Shown in pieces: positions 9,471 through 17,771 of a stretch of 64,000 nt of DNA. The stretch is from NCBI GenBank assembly GCA_044224215.1, contig JBGAKX010000006.1:8220-72219 (forward strand). The letters run 5' to 3'. This stretch comes from DAOMFM01 sp035429825 (GTDB taxonomy: Bacteria > Acidobacteriota > Blastocatellia > UBA7656 > JADIYM01). Both the position numbers and the translations under genes were made by a program. Positions within the stretch are counted from its first letter, which is position 1, and every line of letters begins with the position of its first letter. The notes beneath the pieces are model-generated. The model searched no databases. It saw only the letters and a list, made by a program, of their open reading frames with translations, and was not told the DNA's origin.

Positions 9471-9513
9471 CCCGGATTCGTGCGCGGGGAGGAGCGAGCG
9501 GGTGAACGAGGGC

Positions 9514-10326
9514 CTACAGCCGGGGCGCCAGAACGTACACGTAGTAGTAGTACAGGAGCGGCGCCGTTGGCAGCATGCTGTCGAGCCGGTCGAGAAAGCC
9601 GCCGTGTCCGGGCAGGATCGACGCCGCGTCCTTCACGTCCGATCCGCGCTTGAGCAGCGACTCGCAGAGGTCTCCCACCTGCCCAACAAGACCGAGACAC
9701 GCACCGAGCCCCACCGCGTCCAACAAGGGCAACTCGTTGAAAAATATGTACTTGGCGGCGACAGCACCCGCGGTGCTCGTCACGAAACCGCCGACCGAGC
9801 CCTCGATCGTCTTGGCGGGGCTGACTCGAGGAGCCAGCTTGTGTTTTCCGAACGCCCGGCCGGTGTAGTAGGCGCCCGTGTCGCTGAGCATGATGATCGC
9901 AAAGTAGAGCGTCAGCAGCCGCGCCGCCATTCCCGGTCGCTCGATGGCCCGGACGGCCACCAGAAAGGACCCCAGAAATGCCACGTACAGAACGCCGTAC
10001 GCGGTTGCGCCGGCCGAAACCAGGATTCGCGTCTTGTCTTCAACCCGCACAAGCGTCGACGCGGCCAGCAGTACCGTCATCGCAGCGACGATCGCGACGT
10101 TGGCGTCGGGCCGGCCAAACGCCGCGGCGCAGACAATGGCCGCAGCGGCCCCGAACCCGATCACGTTGAATGCAGGGGCGCCGGCCTTCTCTGCAATGAA
10201 GTAGAACTCGTGCAGCGCGGCCAGGATAGCGAAGGCCGCGATCGCATAGAACAGATAGGGCTGCGCCGACCAGGTTGCGTAGAGGAGGATCGGTAGCGCG
10301 ACGAGAGCGGTCAGGACGCGCTTCAT
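9514..10326 (-). CDS. cdsA: phosphatidate cytidylyltransferase
   Basis: This 270-residue integral membrane enzyme makes CDP-diacylglycerol from CTP and phosphatidic acid. The family signature is intact: LSDTGAYYTGRAFGKHKLAP then SPAKTIEGSVGG. Multiple hydrophobic segments fill the N-terminal two thirds. Its ATG overlaps the uppS stop by 4 bp (ATGA), the common uppS-cdsA arrangement. Confidence 0.95.
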   Translation of the reverse strand: MKRVLTALVALPILLYATWSAQPYLFYAIAAFAILAALHEFYFIAEKAGAPAFNVIGFGAAAAIVCAAAFGRPDANVAIVAAMTVLLAASTLVRVEDKTRILVSAGATAYGVLYVAFLGSFLVAVRAIERPGMAARLLTLYFAIIMLSDTGAYYTGRAFGKHKLAPRVSPAKTIEGSVGGFVTSTAGAVAAKYIFFNELPLLDAVGLGACLGLVGQVGDLCESLLKRGSDVKDAASILPGHGGFLDRLDSMLPTAPLLYYYYVYVLAPRL

Positions 10327-11130
10327 CGACCGCCCTGCCTGGCTCCAACACCCGTCAGCGACGGCTCGCTCGCACGAACCTCGGGCTCCTCGTTCACGCC
10401 GCCGTACCTGCGATCACGCTTCTGGAATTCGACGACGGCCTCGAAGAGGTGCTGGCGACGGAAATCCGGCCACAGCGTCTCGGTCACGAGGATCTCGGTG
10501 TAGGCAATCTGCCACAGCATGAAGTTCGAAACGCGCATCTCGCCGCTCGTGCGGATCATCAGGTCCGGCTCGGGCAACTCGGGGGTGTACAGGTTGCGTT
10601 CGATGTCGGCGTCGCTTATCGACTGCGGATCGCGGCCGGTCGCCGCCACCTCGGCCGCAATGCGCCTGGCTGCGTCGACAATCTCGGCCCGCCCGCTGTA
10701 GTTGAGCGCGACGGTCAGAAGCATCCCGTCGTTGTTGGCCGTCGCAAGCTCGGCACGCTCACCGCCGGCCCATGGCGCGGAACCGGATGCGGTTGCGCTG
10801 CATGGAGCCAAGTTCCTGCGTAAGGTACTGCCGGAGCAGCCGCATCAGTGTTTCGACTTCCAGACGCGGCCGCTTCCAGTTCTCGGTTGAAAATGCGTAA
10901 AGCGTCAGGTACTTGACGCCAAGGCGGGCGGCCGTCTCCACCGTTTCGCGAACTGAAATCGCTCCGGCGCGGTGCCCTGAAACACGGGGTTTGTCCCGAC
11001 GGTTTGCCCACCGGCCGTTGCCATCCATGATGACGGCGATATGGCGGGGGAGGCGATCGAGATCGATCTGCCTGAGCAGAAAATCCTCTTGAGAGCCTCG
11101 CTCGACGACGCCCTCAAAACTGTCGGTCAT
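10323..11130 (-). pseudogene. uppS: undecaprenyl diphosphate synthase, frameshifted with internal loss
   Basis: The N-terminal half starts at ATG 11130 (GGAGG 4 nt upstream) and contains HIAVIMDGNGRWA, GHRAGAISVRETV and YAFSTENWKRP. It reaches IRFRAMGR and stops at 10759-10761. The C-terminal half continues in another frame with RAELATANNDGMLLTVALNYSGR, then DLMIRTSGEMRVSNFMLWQ, to 10323. Compared with the family, about 12 residues between the MGR and the RAELATA segment are missing as well as the frame. The enzyme makes the lipid carrier for peptidoglycan and is normally essential, so an assembly deletion is likely. Confidence 0.85.
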
Positions 11131-11163
11131 GAACCCTCCGGGGCAGGCGAACTGCACCCGATG

Positions 11164-11901
11164 TTAGTAGTCGACGCGGACGAGAGTCAACCCTGCCGCC
11201 GGAGCGGTAGGGCCCGCAAACTCCCGTCTCCGCTCGCGAAGCGCGACCTCGACTGCATCGGCGGCAAGCCGTCCGTCTCCGATGGCGAGAAGCGTTCCGG
11301 CGATCGTGCGAACCATCGCCCGCAGAAAGCCGCCGGCTTCCGCAGTCATCACCAGGACGTCGCCATCCTCTGCAAGGTCGAGTCGCCGCAGTTGACGGAT
11401 CGTCGTCTTTGTTTCGCGATCCGAAACCGTAAACGCCTCGAAGTCGTGCGTTCCAACGAGCGCCGCGGCCGCCGCCCGCATGAGGTCGACGTCGTGCGGT
11501 CTGGGGGCGTGCGCGACGTAGCGGCGCTCGAACGGGCTGACGAACGGCCCTGTCCAGACGCGATATGTGTACGTCTTTCCTTTCGCCGACCGACGGGCGT
11601 GAAACTCCGGGCCGACGTGCTCGACCCGCATCACCTGAACGTCGCGATCGCGATTGAGATGCGCGTTGATCGCACGCGCCCACGTCAGGTCGTCGTGCTG
11701 TTTCGTCACGTCGACATGGCAGACCTGGCCGAGCGCGTGCACGCCGGCGTCGGTCCGGCCGGCGCCAAACAACCTGACCGGCGCTTCTTCGACGATGCTG
11801 ATCGCGTCGGTCAGGACTCCCTGAATCGTCCGAAGTCCGGGCTGCAGTTGCCAGCCGCAGTAGTCGGTGCCGTCGTATTGAACGGTGAGCTTCAGCCGCA
11901 T
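11164..11901 (-). CDS. truA: tRNA pseudouridine(38-40) synthase
   Basis: A 245-residue TruA. The catalytic Asp lies in FGAGRTDAGVHALGQV, the N-terminus MRLKLTVQYDGTDYCGWQ is typical, and GGFLRAMVRTIAGTLL closes the fold. It modifies the anticodon stem-loop of many tRNAs. It lies 33 bp upstream of the uppS start and 31 bp downstream of pyrE in the same direction. Confidence 0.96.
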   Translation of the reverse strand: MRLKLTVQYDGTDYCGWQLQPGLRTIQGVLTDAISIVEEAPVRLFGAGRTDAGVHALGQVCHVDVTKQHDDLTWARAINAHLNRDRDVQVMRVEHVGPEFHARRSAKGKTYTYRVWTGPFVSPFERRYVAHAPRPHDVDLMRAAAAALVGTHDFEAFTVSDRETKTTIRQLRRLDLAEDGDVLVMTAEAGGFLRAMVRTIAGTLLAIGDGRLAADAVEVALRERRREFAGPTAPAAGLTLVRVDY

Positions 11902-11932
11902 GTGACCGATGACGGGAAGCGGCGCGTCGACA

Positions 11933-12535
11933 CTACTTCCGGCTTCCGGGCTTCACCGCTGTGGATCCGGCTGCGCACAACGGGCACTTCTCGGCGTCGA
12001 ACGTCTCGACCTGGAGCGTTGCAAGCGCGTAGCGCGGGACGCCGACGTCCGCCGTTCCTCCGGACCGGTCGATGATCGACGCGGCGCCGACCACCTTGCC
12101 CCCCTGCGCGATCACCGTGTCGATCGTTTCGCGCGTGGACCCGCCGGTCGTAATGACGTCCTCGACCACCAGCACGCGCTCGTCGTCGCCAAGCGAGAAT
12201 CCGCGCCTGAGAGTCATCTCGCCGCTGTTGTCGCGCTCGGTGAACATCGATCGCACGCCGAGCGCCCGCGCGACCTCGTGGCCGATCACGATGCCGCCGA
12301 GCGCAGGCGCGACGACACACGAGATACGGCGGTCGCGTACCAGCTCGGCAATCGCGTTGCCAAGCGTGGCCGCCTTGTCCGTGTGCTGCAGGACTCGAGC
12401 GCATTGCAGGTACGTCGGGCTGTGCAGCCCCGACGAAAGGAGAAAGTGGCCACGCAGGAGCGCTCCCGTCTGCTCGAACATCTCGAGCACCGAGTTTTGA
12501 TCGATCACCGCCGCGCTGCTAGTATTTTCGCTCAT
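11933..12535 (-). CDS. pyrE: orotate phosphoribosyltransferase
   Basis: The start is ATG at 12535 with GGAG nine bases upstream; the open frame continues for 160 codons further but antisense to the next gene. The 200-residue protein has the PRPP-binding loop VLVVEDVITTGGST and SGLHSPTYLQCARVLQ at the N-terminus. It converts orotate and PRPP to OMP. The C-terminal segment has an unusual CPLC pair. Its start codon overlaps the divergent exonuclease start in a CATG. Confidence 0.94.
   Translation of the reverse strand: MSENTSSAAVIDQNSVLEMFEQTGALLRGHFLLSSGLHSPTYLQCARVLQHTDKAATLGNAIAELVRDRRISCVVAPALGGIVIGHEVARALGVRSMFTERDNSGEMTLRRGFSLGDDERVLVVEDVITTGGSTRETIDTVIAQGGKVVGAASIIDRSGGTADVGVPRYALATLQVETFDAEKCPLCAAGSTAVKPGSRK
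12497..12525 (+). promoter_or_regulatory. promoter for a leaderless exonuclease transcript
   Basis: TTGATC (12497-12502) and TAGTAT (12520-12525) are 17 bp apart, and the ATG at 12534 follows the -10 box by 8 bp. Transcription would begin at or next to the A of the ATG. The promoter lies inside the 5' end of the divergent pyrE gene. Confidence 0.6.
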
Positions 12536-13346
12536 GCCCGCCCACTCCAATCTCGTCCGTGATACCAAGGTAGCGCGCGATCTTATCACACTCATGGGAC
12601 GGGCTCGCCACGACGTCCCGCTGGAGCGCGCGGCGTGGGAGACACTGCGAATAAAGGGAGTTCGGCTCGAACGCCTGCGCGACATGTTCGTGAATCTGCT
12701 CGCCGACGACCCGCGGTTCGAGTTGTCGAGCGGTGTGATCCGATACGCCGAGGATCCGCGCGAGCGGCGGCCGCTCGGCGAGCTCGAATTCACCGTCATC
12801 GACACCGAGACGACCGGCACAGGCTTCGCCCACGGCCATCGACTGACGGAAGTTGCGGCCGTTCGCATCCGCAACGGAAAGATCGTCGACGAGTTCAGCA
12901 CGCTTTTGAACCCGGGACGGCCGATCCCGCCGTTCATCACCCAGCTGACCGGCATCAATGACCGGATGGTTGCCAAGGCGCCGGCGTTCGAGAAGATCGC
13001 GCCCGAACTGCTCGACTTCATCGGCGACTCGGTCCTTGTGGCTCACAACGCTCCATTCGACCGAGCGTTTCTGGACGGTGAGTTCGCGTACGCGTTCAAC
13101 CGCCGCCTTCTGACGCCGTTCGTGTGCACCGTCCAGCTGTCGAGACGACTGGTACCTGGCCTCGAGAGCTACCGCCTCGACTCCGTGACCGAGCACTTTG
13201 GCGTCGCCATCGAAAATCGCCATCGTGCGCTCGGCGATGCCGAAGCGACGGCTCGTGTGTTCTGCCGGCTGCGCGCAACGTTGATGGACTACAAGGTGGC
13301 AAACCTCAAGGAGGCCCGCTCGTTCCGGGTCACCGACGGCTCGTGA
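12534..13346 (+). CDS. DnaQ-like 3'-5' exonuclease
   Basis: A 270-residue protein. Residues ~25-80 form a basic helical region, perhaps a winged helix. The DEDD exonuclease domain follows, with Asp90 and Glu92 in VIDTETTGTGF, later LVAHNAPFDRAFLD and HRALGDAEATARVF with the His and Asp of the last motif. It resembles the epsilon subunit of DNA polymerase III and related stand-alone exonucleases. No ribosome-binding site is seen before ATG 12534; the promoter position suggests a leaderless message, with ATG 12594 as the alternative start. It overlaps mobA by one base (TGATG). Confidence 0.85.
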   Translation: MPAHSNLVRDTKVARDLITLMGRARHDVPLERAAWETLRIKGVRLERLRDMFVNLLADDPRFELSSGVIRYAEDPRERRPLGELEFTVIDTETTGTGFAHGHRLTEVAAVRIRNGKIVDEFSTLLNPGRPIPPFITQLTGINDRMVAKAPAFEKIAPELLDFIGDSVLVAHNAPFDRAFLDGEFAYAFNRRLLTPFVCTVQLSRRLVPGLESYRLDSVTEHFGVAIENRHRALGDAEATARVFCRLRATLMDYKVANLKEARSFRVTDGS

Positions 13347-13951
13347 TGGCCGATCCGACAACGCCACTCGACGCGTTCATCCTTGCCGGAGGCCAGAGTC
13401 GTCGCATGGGGCGCGATAAGGCGAGGATCGACTTTGGCGGCGCGACGTTTCTCGAGACGATCGCGGAGACGGTCCGCCCGCTCGTCGCCACCGTTACGCT
13501 CGTCGGCCGCGACACGCCGCAGGGGCGGATTCCGGCCATTCCGGACCGGCGACCGGGTTGGGGGCCGCTCGCCGGGATCGAGACCGCCCTGCTGAACGCG
13601 ACGAGCCCGGCCGCGCTCGTGCTCGCGTGCGACATCCCTCTGATTTCGCGAGACCTTGTCGGCTTGCTGATCGAAGGGTGGCGGCGAAAGCCCACCGCGA
13701 TTGTCATTCCGCTGGATGTCGACGGCCGGGAGTCGCCGCTGTGCGGCGTGTACCCGACAGACGCCCGTCAGACTGCGTCAGATCTGCTAGACCGGGGCGT
13801 GCGGATGCCCCGCGTCTTGCTGGACGGCTATCCGACGGTGCGCGTGGCATTTGCCGAGTACGCGCACCTGCCGCGCGCGCAGGAACTGCTCCGCAACATC
13901 AATACTCCCGACGACTATGCCGGGCTCCCCGAGCGCGGCCATTGCGACTGA
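13346..13951 (+). CDS. mobA: molybdenum cofactor guanylyltransferase
   Basis: The 201-residue protein opens with DAFILAGGQSRRMGRDKA, the GTP-binding signature of MobA, and has LVLACDIPLISRDLV with the metal-binding Asp and NINTPDDYA near the end. MobA attaches GMP to molybdopterin to form the guanine dinucleotide cofactor used by DMSO-reductase-type enzymes. The PaoABC-like enzyme at 40-45 kb would instead need a cytosine form, so no direct link is claimed. Translation is coupled to the exonuclease through TGATG. Confidence 0.9.
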   Translation: MADPTTPLDAFILAGGQSRRMGRDKARIDFGGATFLETIAETVRPLVATVTLVGRDTPQGRIPAIPDRRPGWGPLAGIETALLNATSPAALVLACDIPLISRDLVGLLIEGWRRKPTAIVIPLDVDGRESPLCGVYPTDARQTASDLLDRGVRMPRVLLDGYPTVRVAFAEYAHLPRAQELLRNINTPDDYAGLPERGHCD

Positions 13952-13984
13952 GTGCGTGACCGCAACTCCCTGAGAATCTGTTCG

Positions 13985-14014
13985 TTGCAATTTCGACGAG
14001 CCTCGGCTTATGAT
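13985..14014 (+). promoter_or_regulatory. probable sigma70 promoter
   Basis: TTGCAA (13985-13990) and TATGAT (14009-14014) are 18 bp apart, about 70 bp upstream of the next start codon at 14086. Confidence 0.5.
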
Positions 14015-14085
14015 GCGGCCGTCGAGTCACACACGCACTCACGCAGCAAGTACTGTCTCCCCCATTTTTCGCGAGAAAGCACACT

Positions 14086-15114
14086 ATGGATCGTCGACAG
14101 AAGGCACTGTTCAAGAGCATCCTGTCCGTGTTCGCGCCGCTGGTCATCCTGTTGCTTCTGAGCTTTGTGGGCACGGACATCTACTTTGCTTACAGGATGT
14201 TGCATCCCGAAAAGCGCGCCGTAATCAACACGCCCCAGGGCTACGAACAGATCCTGCAGAAGCCGATCTGGGACGAGAAGTCGTGGGCTGGCGCCGGCGG
14301 GACCCAGATGTCGGGCTGGCTGATCTACCAGGACCACCCGGCGCCGACCGTGATCCTGAGCCACGGCTACGGGTCGAATCGCGAAGACCTGCTGAGCACG
14401 AGCTACCGGCTGTGGGATGCCGGATACAACGTCGTGACGTACGACCTCAGGTCCCACGGACAGAGCGCCGTCGCCGCAACGACACTTGGCCCGGCCGAGC
14501 TTGACGACTTGCGCGCCACGATCGTGTACGCCAAGGAGCTCAAGAACGACAAGGGAGTGATGCTCTCGGACGGACGGATCGGCCTGTACGGCGTCGACCT
14601 CGGGGGTTTTGTGTCGCTTTCGGCGGCAGCCCGCGACGACGCCGTGAAGGCAGTGGTCATCGATTCGATCTATCCATCGCAGTCGGACTACTACAAGTTT
14701 CTCTCCAAGACGTTGATCGGCAGCACGGCGCCGCCGAATTCGTCGCTCGTCGAAATGGGGATCTTTCAGCGACTGCTGTCGACGTCGATCGGCCTGATGT
14801 CGAAAGGTGGCACCGCCCCGTTGACGGCCGACCAGGCGTTCCAGGCGCTCGGCGACCGGCCCGTGATGATCATCCGCAGCACGTCGCAGCCGATCGGCCA
14901 GCTGACGGCCATAGCGGCCAAGAGCGCGCCCAAGGCGGTCGTGCTCGAGCTTCCGCAGACCAGATCCGGATCCACGCTTCTCAAGCAGGACGCGCAGGCC
15001 TACGACGACGCGGTCGTTGCGTTCTTTACGGCGGCCCCAGACTTCATGCCGCCTCCGCGAACAAGGGTTCCAGGCGAGCTGGACCGCTCCGCAAAGACGC
15101 CTGAGAAGAAGTAG
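14086..15114 (+). CDS. membrane-anchored alpha/beta-hydrolase-fold protein with altered active site
   Basis: A 342-residue protein with one N-terminal membrane segment (about 10-32) and an alpha/beta-hydrolase domain outside. The oxyanion region LSHGYGSN (91-98) is normal. The nucleophile elbow reads GVDLGG, with Asp171 where the family has Ser (GxSxGG). No His occurs after residue 124, so the usual catalytic His near the C-terminus is also missing. It is probably not a conventional serine hydrolase and may be a non-catalytic relative. It overlaps the convergent GT39 gene by 71 bp. Confidence 0.8.
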   Translation: MDRRQKALFKSILSVFAPLVILLLLSFVGTDIYFAYRMLHPEKRAVINTPQGYEQILQKPIWDEKSWAGAGGTQMSGWLIYQDHPAPTVILSHGYGSNREDLLSTSYRLWDAGYNVVTYDLRSHGQSAVAATTLGPAELDDLRATIVYAKELKNDKGVMLSDGRIGLYGVDLGGFVSLSAAARDDAVKAVVIDSIYPSQSDYYKFLSKTLIGSTAPPNSSLVEMGIFQRLLSTSIGLMSKGGTAPLTADQAFQALGDRPVMIIRSTSQPIGQLTAIAAKSAPKAVVLELPQTRSGSTLLKQDAQAYDDAVVAFFTAAPDFMPPPRTRVPGELDRSAKTPEKK

Positions 15115-16756
15115 CGACACGCAGCAGCACGCGATCGCGCTGCGCCGCGATGCGCTGCACTCGATACTCGCCGTGCGCTGAAAGGTCAGCGGCACGGCGT
15201 TCGTCCGTGATGCACAAGACGGACGACGTCGGCGATTCGCCGATCGCGGCGTCGAGCTGTGCGTACGAATCCGCAACGAGGACTTCGCCGGTTTCGTCGA
15301 CGGCCATGCGTCCGTCGACATAGAACACCGGCGTGTATTCGACGACGCCAAACAGAACGACCTGCTCGCCCGGCGTGAGCGCGGCGCCTGCCGATCTGGA
15401 GAGATCCGCCAGCGACTCGCGATTCGCCAGTTCGGCAAAGAGGAACGTCGCAATGAGAAGCACAGCGCACGCCATTCCGGCCGAGCCTATCCAGACGGCC
15501 TGTTCGACGCGGCCGCGCGCGGCCGCCAGGACGACGCACCCACCGGCGACCGCCAGCGGAATGGCGATGGCGAGGATCTCCGACCGGGGCGCCGAAAGCG
15601 CGCGTGCGGCGTAGACCGAAAAGCCGATGCCGAGCCCCGCCACGGTGGCCCCCGTGCCGAAGAGCGCCCAGCGGCCGCGCCCCGATTCGATGATCCTGTC
15701 GACCGACCAGCCGGCAAGCAGCGCGAGTCCGGGAAAGACGGGGAGGATGTATCCGGGGAGCTTTGAGGTCGACGCCGAGAAGAACACCACGGGGACAACC
15801 ACCCAGACTGCTGCCAGCACCACCATTCGGTCACCCGGGTTCGCGGCGCGACGCCAGAGCGTTGCGGCAAGCTCCTTGAGCCTGGCCACGATCAGAAACG
15901 TCCACGGCAGCAGGCCTCCAATGACGATCAGCAGGTAGAAGTAAACGGGCTGCGGGTGGTGGTACTTGTTCGTCAGGTACCTGCGGAAGTGGTGATTGAC
16001 AAAGAACTCCTCGATGAACGGCCACCCGTTTCGTGCATACACCGGCACGTACCACACCGCCGCGACGGCGGCGGTCGCGGCGAGCGCGGCCGCCACGTGC
16101 AGCAATCGAACGCGGCGCCAGCCGCCCGTGACGACCAGGTAGGCCACAACCACGAGCGTGAGCAGCAACGGTCCGGCGAGGCCCTTTGCGAGCATCGAGG
16201 CGCCGGTCCACAACCCCGCCGCGGCAGACCAGGCGAGTCGCCGGCGGTCGGACTCGTCGATGTCGTAGAAGAAGAATGCCGCAAGTGCCCCCGTGATCGT
16301 CGCCGCAAGCGGCATGTCGAAGCCAGCGCCGCGCGCGAACGCAAACCACAACGCCGACGACACGAGAATGGCGGCGGAGATAACGGCCTGCCGCGGACCC
16401 CCGGCACGGCGTCCGATGGCATACACGAGAAACACGCTCGCGGTCGCCAGCAGGGCCGACCCGAATCGCGCGGCGAATTCGTTCGTGCCAAAGACGGCAT
16501 AGGCCGCCGCCATCATCCAGTACGGCAGCGCCGGCTTCTCGAACCACACGTGGCCGGCGAGCCTGGGCGTGATCCAGTCGCCGCTCTCGTACATTTCGCG
16601 CGCAACCTGTGCGTACCGCGGCTCGTCCTTGCCGAGAAGCGGCACGCCGCCGAGCAACGCAAAGAAGCAGACGGCGCAGAGCGCGACGAGTGCCGCAATC
16701 GCGATCCACTCCCTCTTTCCAATTCTCGGGCCGCTTTCGTATAGTGAATCGCTCAT
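15044..16756 (-). CDS. ArnT-like glycosyltransferase (GT39/PMT family)
   Basis: This 570-residue polytopic membrane protein has the GT39 first-loop signature GKDEPRYAQVAREMYESGDW with the Asp-Glu pair, then FEKPALPYWMMAAAYAVFG. About ten or more hydrophobic helices follow, with a soluble C-terminal part from about 490. The family moves sugars from polyprenyl-phosphate donors to lipid A or proteins at the outer face of the inner membrane. The last 23 codons overlap the hydrolase gene on the other strand. Its start is 34 bp from the divergent oxidoreductase start. Confidence 0.9.
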   Translation of the reverse strand: MSDSLYESGPRIGKREWIAIAALVALCAVCFFALLGGVPLLGKDEPRYAQVAREMYESGDWITPRLAGHVWFEKPALPYWMMAAAYAVFGTNEFAARFGSALLATASVFLVYAIGRRAGGPRQAVISAAILVSSALWFAFARGAGFDMPLAATITGALAAFFFYDIDESDRRRLAWSAAAGLWTGASMLAKGLAGPLLLTLVVVAYLVVTGGWRRVRLLHVAAALAATAAVAAVWYVPVYARNGWPFIEEFFVNHHFRRYLTNKYHHPQPVYFYLLIVIGGLLPWTFLIVARLKELAATLWRRAANPGDRMVVLAAVWVVVPVVFFSASTSKLPGYILPVFPGLALLAGWSVDRIIESGRGRWALFGTGATVAGLGIGFSVYAARALSAPRSEILAIAIPLAVAGGCVVLAAARGRVEQAVWIGSAGMACAVLLIATFLFAELANRESLADLSRSAGAALTPGEQVVLFGVVEYTPVFYVDGRMAVDETGEVLVADSYAQLDAAIGESPTSSVLCITDERRAADLSAHGEYRVQRIAAQRDRVLLRVATSSQASLRSGPARLEPLFAEAA

Positions 16757-16790
16757 GGTGAAGGCTGAAAGTAGACCGTAGTCGCGACCG

Positions 16791-17771
16791 ATGAGTAAAG
16801 AGAACGCAACGATCCGAACCGCCGTCGTCGGCGTCGGCAGCCTCGGCCGCCATCACGCGCGCATCCACAACGACCTGCCTGAGACTGAGCTCGTCGCGAT
16901 CTGCGACACGGATGCCGGCAGGGCTCGCGAATACGCCGACTTGTACGGCTGCGCGGCCGTATCGAACCATCTGGAGCTGATCGGCCAGATCGATGCAGCG
17001 AGCGTCGCCGTTCCTACGATCGCACATGCTGACGTCGGATGCGCGCTGCTCGATGCCGGCATATCGGTGCTCGTCGAAAAGCCGATCGCGTCGTCGCTCG
17101 CAGACGCGGATCGCATGATCGCATCGGCTGCTGCCGCCGGCGCAACGTTGATGGTCGGACACTCGGAACGGTTCAACCCGGCGATCGTCGCTGCGTCGCA
17201 GGTCGTGACGGCGCCACGGTTCATCGAGTGTCACCGGCTTGCAGCATTCACACCGCGCAGCCTGGACATCGACGTGGTCATGGACCTGATGATCCACGAC
17301 ATCGACGTGATCCTGTCGTTCGTAAAGGCCGACGTGGCCGAGATCAACGCCGCCGGCATCGGGATTCTTACGCCGCGCGTGGACATCGCGAACGCCCGCA
17401 TCGAGTTCGCCAACGGATGCATCGCAAATGTCACCGCCAGCCGCGTGTCGAGCGAGCGTGTTCGGAAGCTCAGGTTTTTTCAGCCGAACGATTACGTCTC
17501 GATCGACTATGCAGAGCGCGACGTCTCGCTCGTCAGCCTGCTCCCGCCAAAGCCCGGCGATGACCGGCCGCAGATCGCAACGCGCAGCCTCGACGTCGAC
17601 GACGTCGAACCACTCACGGCCGAGATCCGCTCGTTCCTGGAGTCGGTTCGCGGCGAGCGCGCGCCGGTCGTGTCGGGGCTGGACGGACGAAGGGCGCTCG
17701 ACGTCGCCGTTCAGATTCTCGAGTCGATTCGCCAACACGCGGCAAAGATCGGCATCGAGTTTCAGCCCTGA
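16791..17771 (+). CDS. Gfo/Idh/MocA-family NAD(P)-dependent oxidoreductase
   Basis: A 326-residue protein with the dinucleotide motif VVGVGSLGRHHAR at the N-terminus, LVEKPIASS with the catalytic Lys of the EKP motif, and MDLMIHDIDVILSF in the second domain. Members oxidise sugar hydroxyls. Short DLMIHDID-type members are found in LPS loci, where GnnA makes the 3-keto sugar for 3-amino lipid A. That role is possible next to an ArnT-like gene but not shown. TATAGT at 16740-16745 is a candidate -10. The stop overlaps the next start (TGATG). Confidence 0.85.
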   Translation: MSKENATIRTAVVGVGSLGRHHARIHNDLPETELVAICDTDAGRAREYADLYGCAAVSNHLELIGQIDAASVAVPTIAHADVGCALLDAGISVLVEKPIASSLADADRMIASAAAAGATLMVGHSERFNPAIVAASQVVTAPRFIECHRLAAFTPRSLDIDVVMDLMIHDIDVILSFVKADVAEINAAGIGILTPRVDIANARIEFANGCIANVTASRVSSERVRKLRFFQPNDYVSIDYAERDVSLVSLLPPKPGDDRPQIATRSLDVDDVEPLTAEIRSFLESVRGERAPVVSGLDGRRALDVAVQILESIRQHAAKIGIEFQP

